Assembly: GCA_019843655.1 (NCBI GenBank)
Contig: JACDQD010000005.1
Coordinates: 11,683,575-11,747,574, forward strand
Source of the DNA: Lethocerus indicus
Lineage: Eukaryota > Arthropoda > Insecta > Hemiptera > Belostomatidae
DNA length: 64,000 nt
Direction of reading: 5' to 3'
A program made the position numbers and the translations under genes. This document shows positions 26,601 through 37,870 of the stretch, in pieces. Positions within the stretch are counted from its first letter, which is position 1. Each line of letters opens with the position of its first letter. Under the pieces are notes generated by a model. It worked only from the letters and a program-made list of their open reading frames with translations. It made no database searches and had not been told where the DNA came from.

Positions 26601-27059
26601 AGAGAAAGAGAGTCGGCGCATGAGTGTATACATGAGTCTGGTTTTGACTCGGGCAGAAGCTCATGGGGCCAAATAAAGTTACTCTTACACCCACTCGGTT
26701 GAACAGGTTCTTTACTCTAGGTGTAAGATGGACAATAACTTGCTCCATGAACAACGCCGGTGCCCACGCGTTTCGCGCGGAACTCTCCTATTATTTTTAT
26801 GTAACAAATTGAACTACGATTTTCTCCGGCCCCGACTCTCGACTCAAGAGTCTCCGCGTATGATGAATCGGTATAGACCTACAATAAAAACCAATTCAAA
26901 CACTCCGGCGTGCACAAAATGAGAAAATGTGTTTCAACAAGGTATGGCACAATCTACCCTGAGCGTAATAAGAAGTAAAAAAATAGTAAATGATATATTG
27001 AATATATTAATAGATATTATTATAGTATTTCTAACAACAAAACTGTTACCTTGCATGGG

Positions 27060-27099
27060 TAGGTTTATTAAGGACTGGAGACATTATAAAATAAACCTA
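27060..27099. repeat. Inverted repeat, 10-bp arms
   Basis: TAGGTTTATT (27060-27069) and AATAAACCTA (27090-27099) are exact reverse complements separated by 20 bases. It is in AT-rich DNA. No target-site duplication or second copy was noticed, so I do not call it a MITE. Confidence 0.55.
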
Positions 27100-27476
27100 T
27101 AACCAAAAATTCAAATAATAGATTAACTAAGAGAATCATACCTGCCTATAAAATTAATTATATTTATTATCTCTTTATTCCACGCGTTAATCATTAAACT
27201 AGCAGAGTCGTAGGACAGGCACGGAACTGGAACCGGACAACATCCTCAACTTTAACATTACAATGAACTCCTCCGTAAGGTATTTTAATGTCGCATCTGC
27301 CCGCCTTTACAATATGCTTATAAAAGGTGCGCCCTCCTGTGCATTGGCCCGAGGATGCAAGCTTCGGGTTTTGGACTTCGGGAGAGTCGTCAATATTCGG
27401 CTAATGGGTCTTGGGCCTTATCGAACGATTCGTATTCTTACGGTCGTCAGGTTCTTAACGATTATCGCAATGAAGT

Positions 27477-27497
27477 CCCCCCCCCAAAAAAAAAAAA
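27477..27497 (+). repeat. C9A12 homopolymer pair
   Basis: Nine C followed directly by twelve A. Adjacent long homopolymers are a common place for sequencing or assembly length error. Confidence 0.95.
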
Positions 27498-28397
27498 CGC
27501 GTATAAAATGTGCCGTAATTGTTTCAAGATAAGATGTAAGACACCAATAGGGTCTAAACGTTACGGCCTGTCAGCCTGTAATCGACGTGAAATTTAACTT
27601 CTTTCGATGCTGCTCGAAGATGTGAATCCGTTCGGTATTCGTTTTTAATTCAGGTGTAATTTGCATTGATGGGTGGGAGGACGCGGAACTTCAATTATGA
27701 AGGCCGAGCAGAGTTACTCTTCGATTGCAATATTTTAACGTTGAGCTAAATCCACTATTGCCGGATTAAATAAAATCCGTTTGTCCGTTTATATTGAAGT
27801 GACCGTATCATTATGACTGGAACACCGTCTGATTAATAGGTAAATTTATAATCATTGTACACGCGTACTCAGGATATACCAACATATTCTTATTTTTCAG
27901 CTTAAATAATAGCAATGCTTGCGTCGTCGCTAGAGAAACATGCAATAGTTCATTTAGTTAAATTCATTTAAGATACTGCGAAGGCTTTTAATATTATGAC
28001 TCAAGAAATTATTTTTCCCTACGCACTCCAGTTTGTCATATGTTATACTGATTTCTGTTCCTCGTCATTTGGCTCTTACGAATGTCGGCCTTCAAATAAG
28101 CGTCCTGCCGGCATTGCCTTATTCAAATATCGTATATCCAATTTACGTTTCATCTATTTCGCAGTATCCAACTAACAAGTTTCTTCATAAATAAAAGGCG
28201 ACTAATACTTTTTTCCAAAAAATTTTCATTCGACTTGACTGTTTCCTAGATATGTTAGAAGATTGGGTTCAAACGTTAATTATTTTCGCGGTATATCCTT
28301 GGCGAAAAAAAGAACTGTAACACCTACAATAAAATTTTCAATTTCCGCTATTAACCATAGAGCGATCGATCGGCGGCCCATTAAAAGCAAACCCCTT

Positions 28398-28410
28398 CCC
28401 CCCCCCCCCC
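28398..28410 (+). repeat. Poly-C tract, C13
   Basis: Thirteen cytosines, the longest C run in the window. A second run, C9, lies at 28539-28547 in the same island. Confidence 0.95.
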
Positions 28411-30810
28411 GCGACCACCGAACGGCGGGGAAAGGCCGACGGTTGAATTGCGAGGCGGTGTCTCAGTTTATGAAGACGTTACGAATTAAAAGGTAAACCG
28501 GGAGCGAGCCGGCCTCGTCTCGGGGTCGGTTCCCGCCACCCCCCCCCTCTAGGTCGAGCGCAATTAAAGGAAATTGGAATGTTCTGAAAAAGCGTCTTGA
28601 GAGCTACCGCGGCACGCTAAGGCCAATTTGTCGAGCCTACGCTCAGAAAGCCAACAGCTAAACGCTCGAGCCCAGCTTCACTTCCACCTCCTGGAAACAT
28701 TAATTGCAAATATAAGTGTTTTCTCTTTCCAATAATCTATCTTGCAGAAAAAAATCAACAATAGTTGAAATTGTTTCGATATAAATTACAAACAAAGGAA
28801 TGTAGTGTAAGAAATTTAGAAATACTATACATATATAATCTTGATGAGTATTGATGAAACCGATGGAAGTCTCTATTAAATATTTTGGTGAATTACGAAA
28901 TGAGAATGCTTCATTAAATTCGTTTCCATTCATAGATCCATGAACATAGGTAGCGGTAACGATATAGTTTTATTGCATTTAAAAAAAAAATAAATATCGT
29001 TTCGCTTTAAATGCGTTCGAGACCGCATCCTGTTAGTATTAGTCCCTGTATATTTTAAATATAAACTGTATCAATTGATATTAAGATATGTATTTGGGAC
29101 ATGCGAAAACATGTCACTATATTACTAACAGAGTTCTACTGACGATCGGAAAAGCTAAAACCGGTTTACTTCAGGACGGAGTGGAAACAGGTGATCACAA
29201 GAGTGATTATCTCTGGACTATCCGGGAGAATAGAATAAAGGAATGCCTGACATAGGTTGTCTTCGGTTAGCGATTATAGCCGAGCATTATAATGCGACCG
29301 CTGATTCCCATTTTCCGGGTCTTCACCAACCGGGAAATCACGATTAGAAGCCCGCGTATTCACGTATCTTTTATTAGCCCGCTATAATTGATTTCCCATC
29401 TTCCGTCAGGAGATTACCGCCGAACAAAACCAGGCTTATCCGATTATTCTCGCATATTGTGAAACGGCGTTTTATGAGGTGAACAATTCTCAAGGTGGAT
29501 CGGGTCGTGGCTGGTCGGGTCCGACTAATTAAAATGTATAAACTGTTTGTACGCAGTCTCTGAACTTTAAGTCGGACACACCGACGAAGGCAGAAGACAG
29601 AAGAGACAAGGGATAAATACACGCCTCTGAATATTTAATGGTGCATGAGAATAGTAGTAACTATTGAGCAATAGGCCAGGCGGGCTTACACACAAAGCTC
29701 TCCGAGTATTAAGTGTCGGGACGAGTCTCGAATAATTGATTGTACGGCTTCAATAGTCCTCGGAAATTTAAAACTAGGCGCCGGAATCGCGCCTCAGAGA
29801 GTTATGGTTTTTCCCTTTATCGAAAGGTCAAGAAATACAAAATTATGAATTAAGATGTTGCCACCTTCGTGTAGTATTGAAAAAACTTATTAACTGTCAG
29901 AATTAATGGTAAAGATGTCAGTGGAACAGACGGATTCGATCGGTGAAACTGCTTTCCGTTTACGGTATTTTGTAAGCGATAAATTTTACAACAGCAAGTT
30001 ATTTCATGAAACTGTGTTCTCTGCAGTGGTCGAAACGAGCCGTCCGAAATAAGAACGAGCTGAGAGTGAGGGAGAGAGAGAGAGTAACAGAAATGGGGTA
30101 AGTGATAGGAGGCGGAGGGAAACGGGCATCAATTTACAAATTATGACGAGGGAGGAGAGTATGATTAGGGTGTCCATGTTGGTGAGGCGTCAGATGTGAT
30201 ACCCGCCTGGTCACGGTCAACAATTTAACAGGTAACGCCTATCCGTCCCTCTCTGCCCCATCATCTAAATGACCGTTTCACAGGAAGATTTCAGTTTAAT
30301 CTCTCATTAATATTTCAATACAAAACTGTAATTTAGCTCTCTTAACGAGATTAAAAATCTGAACCCTACTTATTTTCTTTGCACTATAAAAGTCATAAAT
30401 TTCTTTATGAATAGGCCGACGCAACAATAGATTTAGGAGGGATGACAGGGATTTATTTATTAAAGTCATCAGAGTTTATTATTACAGAGCACATTTATAA
30501 AATGCTGTTCTTAATCAGTTTGTATTATTAGAGGAGGAATACTCGGCTGGGTATGTATTTCTAGAATATGTGTCTGGTGGAGAGGGATGTGTGGAGGATA
30601 TTCTAATTTAATTCTAGGACAAACACAGGAAAATTATTCATAATCCTCTCGTCGGCTGAGATTAAATGGACGCTCTCGGGCAGTCCATTACCTGGGATAT
30701 GTTTCACCGTGGGGCCAAGGATGATATGGGGGTCCGGCTTTAACCGACAGCCGGCTATTATAAGTGGTCGGCTGTTTGGAGGGGTGGAGGCGGAACCGCA
30801 TAAGCGGGCA

Positions 30811-30812
<2 letters not shown>

Positions 30813-30869
<57 letters not shown>

Positions 30870-30890
30870 GGTACACACACACACACACAC
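30813..30890 (+). repeat. Compound (CT)27-(AC)9 microsatellite
   Basis: About 27 perfect CT units (30813-30867), a CGGGT break, then nine AC units (30873-30890). The (CT)n strand is pure pyrimidine and could form triplex DNA under superhelical stress. Frames of more than 100 codons here are repeat translations. Confidence 0.97.
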
Positions 30891-31886
30891 GTACACCGAA
30901 AGTATACGGAGAGCTCGCGGACTCTATCAAAGCACGAAACAACCCGGGCAATTTCACTCTGTCAAGTCGGGCGGCTTCGGCCGTGCCCTCGGAGTGTGCG
31001 GCTCCTCGGGGCGCGCCCAGAGCCCCAACTTCGGTTCATTCATTTTCGAGAGGTCTGCGATTCATAAAGAGCGGACGTGCGCGACAAGACAAGATAATAA
31101 TGGGTCCCGTTTCCTCGTCCTGAATGGAAGAGGTAAACGTCGTCTGAATGGCCTCGCGAGGTGCTCATGACGCGCCGATAAGGAGTATCTAATGATTGTA
31201 TCCCTATCATTCGTATATTCATATATCCTTATGAGAGCGGAGCTTGATGACGCGGCGATTTTTCAAATAATTTATTTGATCGTGTAAACGTCGTTAGGGT
31301 TTATTATTAGGTGTGTGGTTAACCGTAAATCGCTTTCAGTACCGGCGAACACTTTCTTGTTGGTCCACGTGGGCAATTTTATTAAGATTATTCAAAAATA
31401 TAAAAATTAAGATTAAAGCGTACATATTATTTATGTTCCTATCGACCGCAGTATTTAAAGTGGGGTATATGAATCATTATGATTATATATGATATAAAAG
31501 AAATTTGAAAATTGCATTTTTCGGATAATATATCTGTTCCTTGCCTCCTTCATATAAATCTCTAGCTCATTTATAGAGATCAATATCACTAGTCTTATCT
31601 CATAGATTTGTCTACAGATCAAAATTGCTAGTTCTTACCATATTCAATTTACAAATACGTACTATGATACCTATTATATATTTCCCGTCTTTGAAACGAA
31701 TGTCCCGCCCTCTCTAGTGTACCTCTTCTGGCATTGTTCAATTGTGCAGTCATGAACCAATCGGGAGAGATAAACTGTGATACGAAGGGCCGATAAAGAA
31801 ACCGAAGATTTTACGAGGCGCGATTTCGGCTAAAGAATAGGCTCAGGGCGCAGAACATGTATTTTCCTTGTGGGCGTGTTTCGGCA

Positions 31887-31896
31887 GTGACGTCAC
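31887..31896. promoter_or_regulatory. Full CRE palindrome GTGACGTCAC
   Basis: Contains TGACGTCA, the complete CREB/ATF consensus, in a 10-bp palindrome. A second bZIP-like word, TGACGCA, follows at about 31904-31910, and a CT-rich tract starts right after. Regulatory role inferred from consensus alone. Confidence 0.4.
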
Positions 31897-31914
31897 GTAT
31901 TTATGACGCATTAC

Positions 31915-31987
31915 TCTGTCTCTCTCACTCTCTCTCACTCCCTCTCATTCTCGTTTGATCTCTCTCTCTCTCTCCTTCCCTCCCTCA
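31915..31987 (+). repeat. CT-rich simple repeat
   Basis: Imperfect (CT)n with CACT and CATT interruptions and a GTTTGAT break. It lies directly downstream of the CRE palindrome. Confidence 0.9.
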
Positions 31988-32659
31988 TCATCTTTTTCTA
32001 CGACGCACACACGAACGCACATGCTCATCCTTGGTCTTCGGTGTCTGTGTGTTCCCACGATCCCCCGACGCCCCCACCCAATGACCGAGGCTCAATTTAT
32101 ATTTATAATCTGAGACACACTCTCACACGCACCGGTACGCACTTTGGACGCGTGTACCTTTCCGCTCGTACCATTATACACGTCCGTGCAATCTGATATA
32201 CCCCAGCGAAAGATACGAGATTTGCTCGTCGTTTTCTCTTATGCTACTGACTTTGGTTTTACTTATGACGATCTATTTATCATTACTTTGTTTCAATAGC
32301 AAAAGATTCAACAGAGTAAGTGGAAGAAATTCTTGATTCACTGAAGTTGATCAGTTTGTTTAATAAACAATGTAATTCAAAATATTACAAATAGAGAAAA
32401 GTGAACACTGTCGAGTTATTTTAATCTATTAGGTGAGAATGAGAATGTCTCTTAAATAATTATAACATTGAAATAAACGAACCGAACATAATGAGAAATT
32501 GACAAACGGTACAATAAATAGGAGGAATTTCCCTGGCGGTAACTTAAGCATTCATTAGGGGCATTCGATTAGAAGAGCGAAGATACGATCATGGCATACA
32601 ACTCGAGTCTAACTATAGGATCAGAAATGTTCACGGATAAGCAGGAAGCGAACTATAAT

Positions 32660-32676
32660 GATCACGCTTCGTGATC
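32660..32676. repeat. Short perfect hairpin
   Basis: GATCACG (32660-32666) and CGTGATC (32670-32676) pair perfectly across a 3-base loop. It contains two GATC-type cores facing each other. Confidence 0.55.
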
Positions 32677-33879
32677 GATGTAATGACCGTCCGGGCCCGT
32701 AACAAATTCAAATCGTTTAGACAATTTATTAGAAACGGACGAGATGACGAAACCCCACCTCGCTCTCTCCGGCCGGAGTAAGTCTCTCCCTACTTAGGGG
32801 CCGGACCCAAACTGAAAAATCATTACTCCTCCTCTCCAGTGGAAATAATTCCCAAGTCCCTTTCCACACAGATTTACAATCTCTTATTTAATTCTTCAAA
32901 TAAGCGCAGAATATATAGTACTATTGTAAATTAAATCGGGGATTATAATAATTTCCTACAGTAATTGCCGCGTAAACAGGAATATTTTCATAAATCATTC
33001 TTCTCAGCTTATTTAGGCCCAGTTTAAAAATCGCTCACGGCGTAAACTTAGGTTTGCAGTTGGCGCGCAGCGAAGGAATTGAGAAAAAGATATTTATTTT
33101 TAGACGTCGGCGGTCTCATCCATCTCCCGCTTACGGCTGTTAATAGGATGACGGATGCCTCGAGGGCGCTATTGCCCTGTGACAAATGCCATCGTGATTC
33201 GAGACGAAGCATGGCGAGGAAAACCCAAGATTAATCTTCGCCGGCATTAATTGCGTCGATCACCCGGGGTCGAGCTTTTGACCATTGCCTTGCCCCGCCT
33301 TGCCGGATTAGCCTCTCTCAGCCACCTCCGATATCGATTCTCGTCCGCTAATTGTCGAATTTTTTATCGAAAACAAGGTGAGTAAAAGGACCGACAAGAA
33401 TTACAGATCCGATTGGGAAAATCATCAATTAATACAGGGATAAACCGATGATGTACTTTTACCCGAATCACCTTTTGCGAAAAAATATAAAAAGATGTTG
33501 GATAACAAAGCAGACAAATTTATAAATCAAAGCGAAACTATTATATACACCGCTGTCGGAAATCGGTTACATCAACGCATTATAATGGTAAAGGGGACAG
33601 TTCGTACGTCTTCGCGAAGATAAATTGTTAGCAAAGAGGATTCATGAGCATGCGATGCTCACACAGCGACACATTACGGACCCGACATGTCTTGCACTAT
33701 ATCACGCCAACACTTACAGTTGGGAATCATCCAGAGCATTAGACGACACTGTGAATATATCACTTCGAGCTATCGAATTTCAACGGAGGACGGGTGTACC
33801 CCCCGTTTCTCGTAGGCCATAAGATTCCAATGGTAATTTCAAACTAAATTTCCGGGATAGTATATTGTATAAAACACGA

Positions 33880-33900
33880 ACCGACGCACCGAGCGTCGGT
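33880..33900. repeat. GC-rich hairpin, perfect 8-bp stem
   Basis: ACCGACGC (33880-33887) pairs with GCGTCGGT (33893-33900) over the loop ACCGA. The flanks are AT-rich. There is no T run after it, so a bacterial-type terminator reading is not supported. Confidence 0.65.
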
Positions 33901-34426
33901 CACAACTAAAATGTATCCTGTCTATGAACACTGCACAGAATTCTATCTTAATAATATTTCATATACACATGAGGTGTTGGCTAATTTGAAATAAGATCAC
34001 AAAATGAAGGTTATAAATCGCACAATCAATCATGCTGTATTGTCATGAAAAAGCAATAACGGCATTCATTATACGTGTGCTCAATTTAATTCTATTACTA
34101 TATAAATGTAACATATATGTGTGTTTTGACGTTTTAATTGACAATATTTCTGATCTTATTGACATGTAAAAAGTTGATTACTTGTTTCCATAGATGGTAT
34201 ATTGCCCTCTATTAACTACTAGAGTGAATTGTATCATTAGGCCAGTTGGCTACGGAAAAGAGTGCCAGCAGTTAGATGTCCCATTATACAATATTTGTAT
34301 TAATATTGAGTATTAAATTTAATATTCATGTGTTTCTAGGTTTTGAATGGGCTGAAAATATTCTTCCGAAGATCCACCGGGCGGAGGAAGTCAATGAATT
34401 TGTGAAGTCCGAGGAACGGAAACCAG

Positions 34427-34512
34427 AGAAAGAGTGAGGGAGCGAGAGAGAAAGAGTTGGGGGGAGAAAGAGAGGAAATAAGCGAGTAGTAGTGAAATGA
34501 ATGAATGAATTT
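34427..34512 (+). repeat. GA-rich tract with (ATGA)n end
   Basis: Degenerate (GA)n/(GAAA)n to about 34486, then tandem ATGA units at about 34497-34510. Low complexity. Confidence 0.85.
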
Positions 34513-34668
34513 GACTGAGGGGGGTTGTATAGGTGGTGGGAAGAGGTGCGTGAGTGTGTGTGTCGGATAGAGGGGGGGATTTATTGTAATTGGTATACCA
34601 GTGTGGAGGAAAGGGGTGGAAGAGGCACGGCGCTGTACTAACAATGCTAAAGAGGCTAACCGAAACAG

Positions 34669-34960
34669 ATGATAGGGCGAGAGGAAAAAAAAGATAGACG
34701 GAGTGAGGGGGTGATAGTGGATATGCGATGTGAGGAGCGAGAAGAAATGAGGGGAGAGGGAGAGAGAGTGAGGGAGTGTGGCGCGCTCTCCGCTGTCTTA
34801 AATCTCATAAACCAACTCGATCGTGTTTCTCTTATTAAGAGCCGAAGAGTTATGAAGAGCACGCGTTGCTCTCACGGTTCTGGCTCACCTCTCGCCCTCT
34901 CATCCCGGCTCATTCTCTCCTCTTCTCATCCCCTCACTCACTCTCCCTCTCCCTCTCTCC
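34669..34960. repeat. Opposed polypurine and polypyrimidine tracts
   Basis: The + strand is purine-rich at 34669-34780 (densest 34731-34778) and pyrimidine-rich at 34869-34960 (densest 34914-34960), with about 90 bp of mixed sequence between. The tracts are low-complexity and roughly reverse complementary, so a long imperfect foldback is possible. Near the centre CTCTTA and AAGAG face each other. Composition alone may explain the complementarity. Confidence 0.6.
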
Positions 34961-36260
34961 ACGTCAGATTTATCGCCGCGTTTTAGCAAACTGATTCTTC
35001 ATCTCTCTCGTTCTCCCGCTATTTTAGTAATCACCATCTCCCCCCTCTGTGGCCCTTCGCACCTGGCGCGATCCTTCCCGAGTACAATATTTATCCGAGC
35101 GTGTTCACAAATAATTATTCCACCTCCTTACCGACAATTTAAAGATATTATGAACGAGTTCATTCCTTTCGGTTCACTGTTCCTGCCCAAACTATCCTAT
35201 GGTTACAAAAATATACTTCTTTGTATCCAACAAATACCCCCTAGCAAACGGCCCATTGGAAGACTACTGGGATTGGCTCGGGTTAACAACCTGCGTATTT
35301 CTCTGGCAATAGCGCGCGGTATGCTTCTGAAAGGTCGTTTGAATCCCAATAGGCCACCCTCAGTTAAGGTTCACGATAGGCCTTTGAAGTGGGTCAAGCA
35401 AGTAGTGTTATTTAGGTATTGTCCTTGACCAGGTGCTGCTGACATTTGTACCTCACGTCCGGAAAAGAAGTACGAATATTCAGATTTTATGAAAGTCTGA
35501 AAAGCATCGCTTTTTCGACTATTTATAATACCCTATGTGTAGCTAACTCACGAAACTGAAATTAGGCTCACAGTCTTTACCGGTGAGAACGCCCCTTATC
35601 AGCTAATCGCTAATGATTCCTACTTATAGTATTAATGTCTTAAGATATTCACTTTCTGAAAGCTGTTTGATAAGGAAATGGGGAGAAGAGCTTTGGAATT
35701 TCTCTCTAGGTATGGCTATTAGAGAAAATTGTAAAATTCTGATACATCATACATTAGAATATATGTTGTATATACATCCGTTAGTTATCTATTAACATTT
35801 TATGTGTTTGAAAGCGAAAAATGAGAGGACGGCCTCGAAATAAAAGTCGTACATCATTTTTACTATAAAAATAACATTAATAAAATCCATCTCTGGCTCT
35901 TTGATCATCATTCTATTACATTTATAAAGGACTTTATGAGACTCTACAGCCGTCAACATAGTATGAGATCATTTAGCTCGAACATTAAATCACACGGAAA
36001 CTTTCGTATGTGTTTATTTCATTCGGCCGGCATTATTAAACTCAAGGATAAGGTTTTATATTGCCTCAATATAAAATACAAGAAAAAGTCATCGGGCTAT
36101 TGAATGATAGGTTTCTATAATTGGCCATCCGGTCAAAGAATCAGTCCCACAGGTGCAGTTAGAAGGTATTTCATAAATATTTATTTATTCTGTAAATTTA
36201 TTTGCAATAGTTAATCAGATTTGGATAAGATATGAATGATTCGTAGTTATCGCTAAACCA

Positions 36261-36350
36261 CTTGAATCATTCAAGTAACTTAAGAAGAATAATTTCAAGT
36301 AACTTCTTAAGTAAGAAGAGAACGGTAAAGTAATGGTAAAATGGTAAAAA
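36261..36350. repeat. Nested small direct and inverted repeats
   Basis: CTTGA (36261-36265) faces TCAAG (36271-36275). TTCAAGTAACTT occurs twice in direct orientation (36270-36281 and 36294-36305). CTTAAGAAG (36279-36287) is the reverse complement of CTTCTTAAG (36303-36311). A GGTAAA-containing unit then repeats three times (36323-36350). This looks like local slippage and inversion in AT-rich DNA. Confidence 0.6.
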
Positions 36351-37031
36351 ATCAATTCGAGGAGCAGAATTGTATTTTACAACGTGGAAATTTGAAACCG
36401 GCTATAGATACAATTAATGACTAGGAAATGACAGAAAACGTTATGCAATAAATTCAGGCGGTGCTTAGCATCTTGGAATGTCACGACGGGAATGCTTTCT
36501 TAATCCCGATCCAATGGCTTTTGGTTTCTCGCCACTGAAGTGTATGTACGCGGCCCACTTTCGGTGCAGTGAACCGAACGAAAAAACACTTTGTTTTACG
36601 GCTGACACTTCCGGGTCAACTGGAATAAGTTATACTTCTCTCAATTCGCTGCCGGCCGTAGATGGGCGAGCTGTAATTAAGGGTTTTTTACCCGTAAACG
36701 ATGAAATGTTATTCGCCGTCCGAATGGCATTTTTAAGTGTCTTGTATCGCTTAGACTCATTTTTATTGACCTAGAGAAATTATCAATAATTTTCTCCATT
36801 GACTAAACACCATATAATGTTACCACGAATACACTATAGGAATAATCGGTGTTTCTCCGAAAAATTAAGACAAAGTAAAATTAAACAAGTTGTACAAATC
36901 GATTACGTGTCATACTTAGAACTAGCGTTGTAGAACTCAATATCATATTTTTGAACATATTCGAACATTCCCACTTAGGAATCTGCCTTCCGCCGTTCTA
37001 TTCAACGAATTTCCTTGCTCGTGTTAGGACA

Positions 37032-37060
37032 GAGGAACTACTAAGTTCCTCCCCGAGGAA
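37032..37060. repeat. Alternative hairpins sharing one arm
   Basis: GAGGAACT (37032-37039) pairs perfectly with AGTTCCTC (37044-37051) over a 4-base loop. The same TTCCTC (37046-37051) can instead pair with GAGGAA (37055-37060). The two stems exclude each other, echoing the arrangement at 10328-10370. Confidence 0.6.
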
Positions 37061-37683
37061 ATGCCAAGGTGTCTCGTATTCAAATAAAAATACATATTAA
37101 TAAAAAGAAGGGCTACGTGTATATTCACCCAAAGATATAGATATAAACGGATGAGACCGAATCCGCGGCGGGTTTTATGGGCCTCCAGCGAGGGGGGCCA
37201 AATTATGGCTGTGTTCCCGTTCCTCGGGAGCGGTCCCCTAAACCAAAACTGCCCACTTCCGTCCGCGGAGATTAAGATACACTGCTACTCCAAGGAGACG
37301 CTACTATTTCAGCGGACCTTACATTATACCCCGACGACAACGTTGGCACGCTGTTATTTAAAGCCAGGAAACCGCTGGACCCTCTCATCGTTAGTCATTC
37401 ACCGCGTCCTACTTGTGTTTTAAACTTGCCCCCATATTATTCCTATACGTAAATCACCTGCGCTGACGCCATTAAATTTTTAATATTATTTTTATTCCTC
37501 GCCTTATTTTCCCATTTACTCGAATATCGAGGCTCCAGTGTTATTGTCCTACTGTTTCCAATTAGAAACTTTCTGTCACATATACGAGGACAGTTCCTAA
37601 AAATTACACACAGTTATCTTAAAATTGGTACGTATTTTAATCCTCCGGTTAGATGGGGAGAGTTTGAAAGCAAAAAAATTGCC

Positions 37684-37870
37684 AGGGGAAAGAGAAAGAG
37701 AAATAGGAAACTTAAGGATTAGATAGAATAGAGAGGAAGGGCTTGCGTGAGTAGCGTTAATTGGAGGTTGTGTAGGGCAGCTATAGGTGTTGAAGTCATA
37801 TCACACGGCATCTCTCTCTCTCTCCCCCTCTCATTCCGCTTCTCTCTCTCTCTCTCTCTCTTCCTTTTCT
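37684..37870. repeat. Purine tract followed by (CT)n tract
   Basis: GA-rich + strand at 37684-37740, then CT-rich at 37811-37870 including a stretch of about 22 perfect dinucleotides (37841-37862). The layout is the same as at 34669-34960. Confidence 0.8.

Larger units (their letters stand above)
24851..30600. other. Mostly AT-rich non-coding DNA
   Basis: AT-rich DNA dominates 24850-25280, 25710-26390, 26920-27190, 27600-28340, 28690-29150, 29640-30000 and 30260-30600; no gene is visible. GC-rich parts are near 25310-25620, 26640-26900, 27190-27560, 28360-28690, 29160-29530 and 30000-30260. Contents: (TG)n at 25445-25483, (TA)n at 26545-26594, C9A12 at 27477-27497, C13 at 28398-28410, C9 at 28539-28547, A10 at 28981-28990, an imperfect (GA)n near 30068-30084, octamer ATTTGCAT at 27659-27666, and a 10-bp inverted repeat at 27060-27099. 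Two overlapping frames at 27263-27597 are short and unrecognised. Confidence 0.6.
30601..34320. other. Non-coding mosaic with CT/AC repeats
   Basis: GC-rich islands lie near 30650-31260, 31680-32200 and 32670-33380 (patchy). AT-rich DNA without visible genes fills 31270-31680, 32210-32670, 33390-33600 and 33900-34320. Contents: (CT)n at 30813-30867, (AC)9 at 30873-30890, CT-rich DNA at 31915-31987, a consensus CRE at 31887-31896, a perfect 7-bp hairpin at 32660-32676 (GATCACG and CGTGATC, loop CTT), and an 8-bp hairpin at 33880-33900. Ser-Leu and Arg-Glu repeat frames across 30603-31170 are translations of the CT repeat, not genes. Confidence 0.6.

Noticed and set aside
27060..27099. MITE with 10-bp terminal inverted repeats
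   Set aside because: Only 40 bp in all, no target-site duplication, and no second copy noticed in the window.
30603..31170. Open frames of 89-153 codons on both strands
   Set aside because: They are translations of the (CT)n/(AC)n repeat (Ser-Leu, Arg-Glu and Thr-His runs) in four frames at once. No domain lies outside the repeat.
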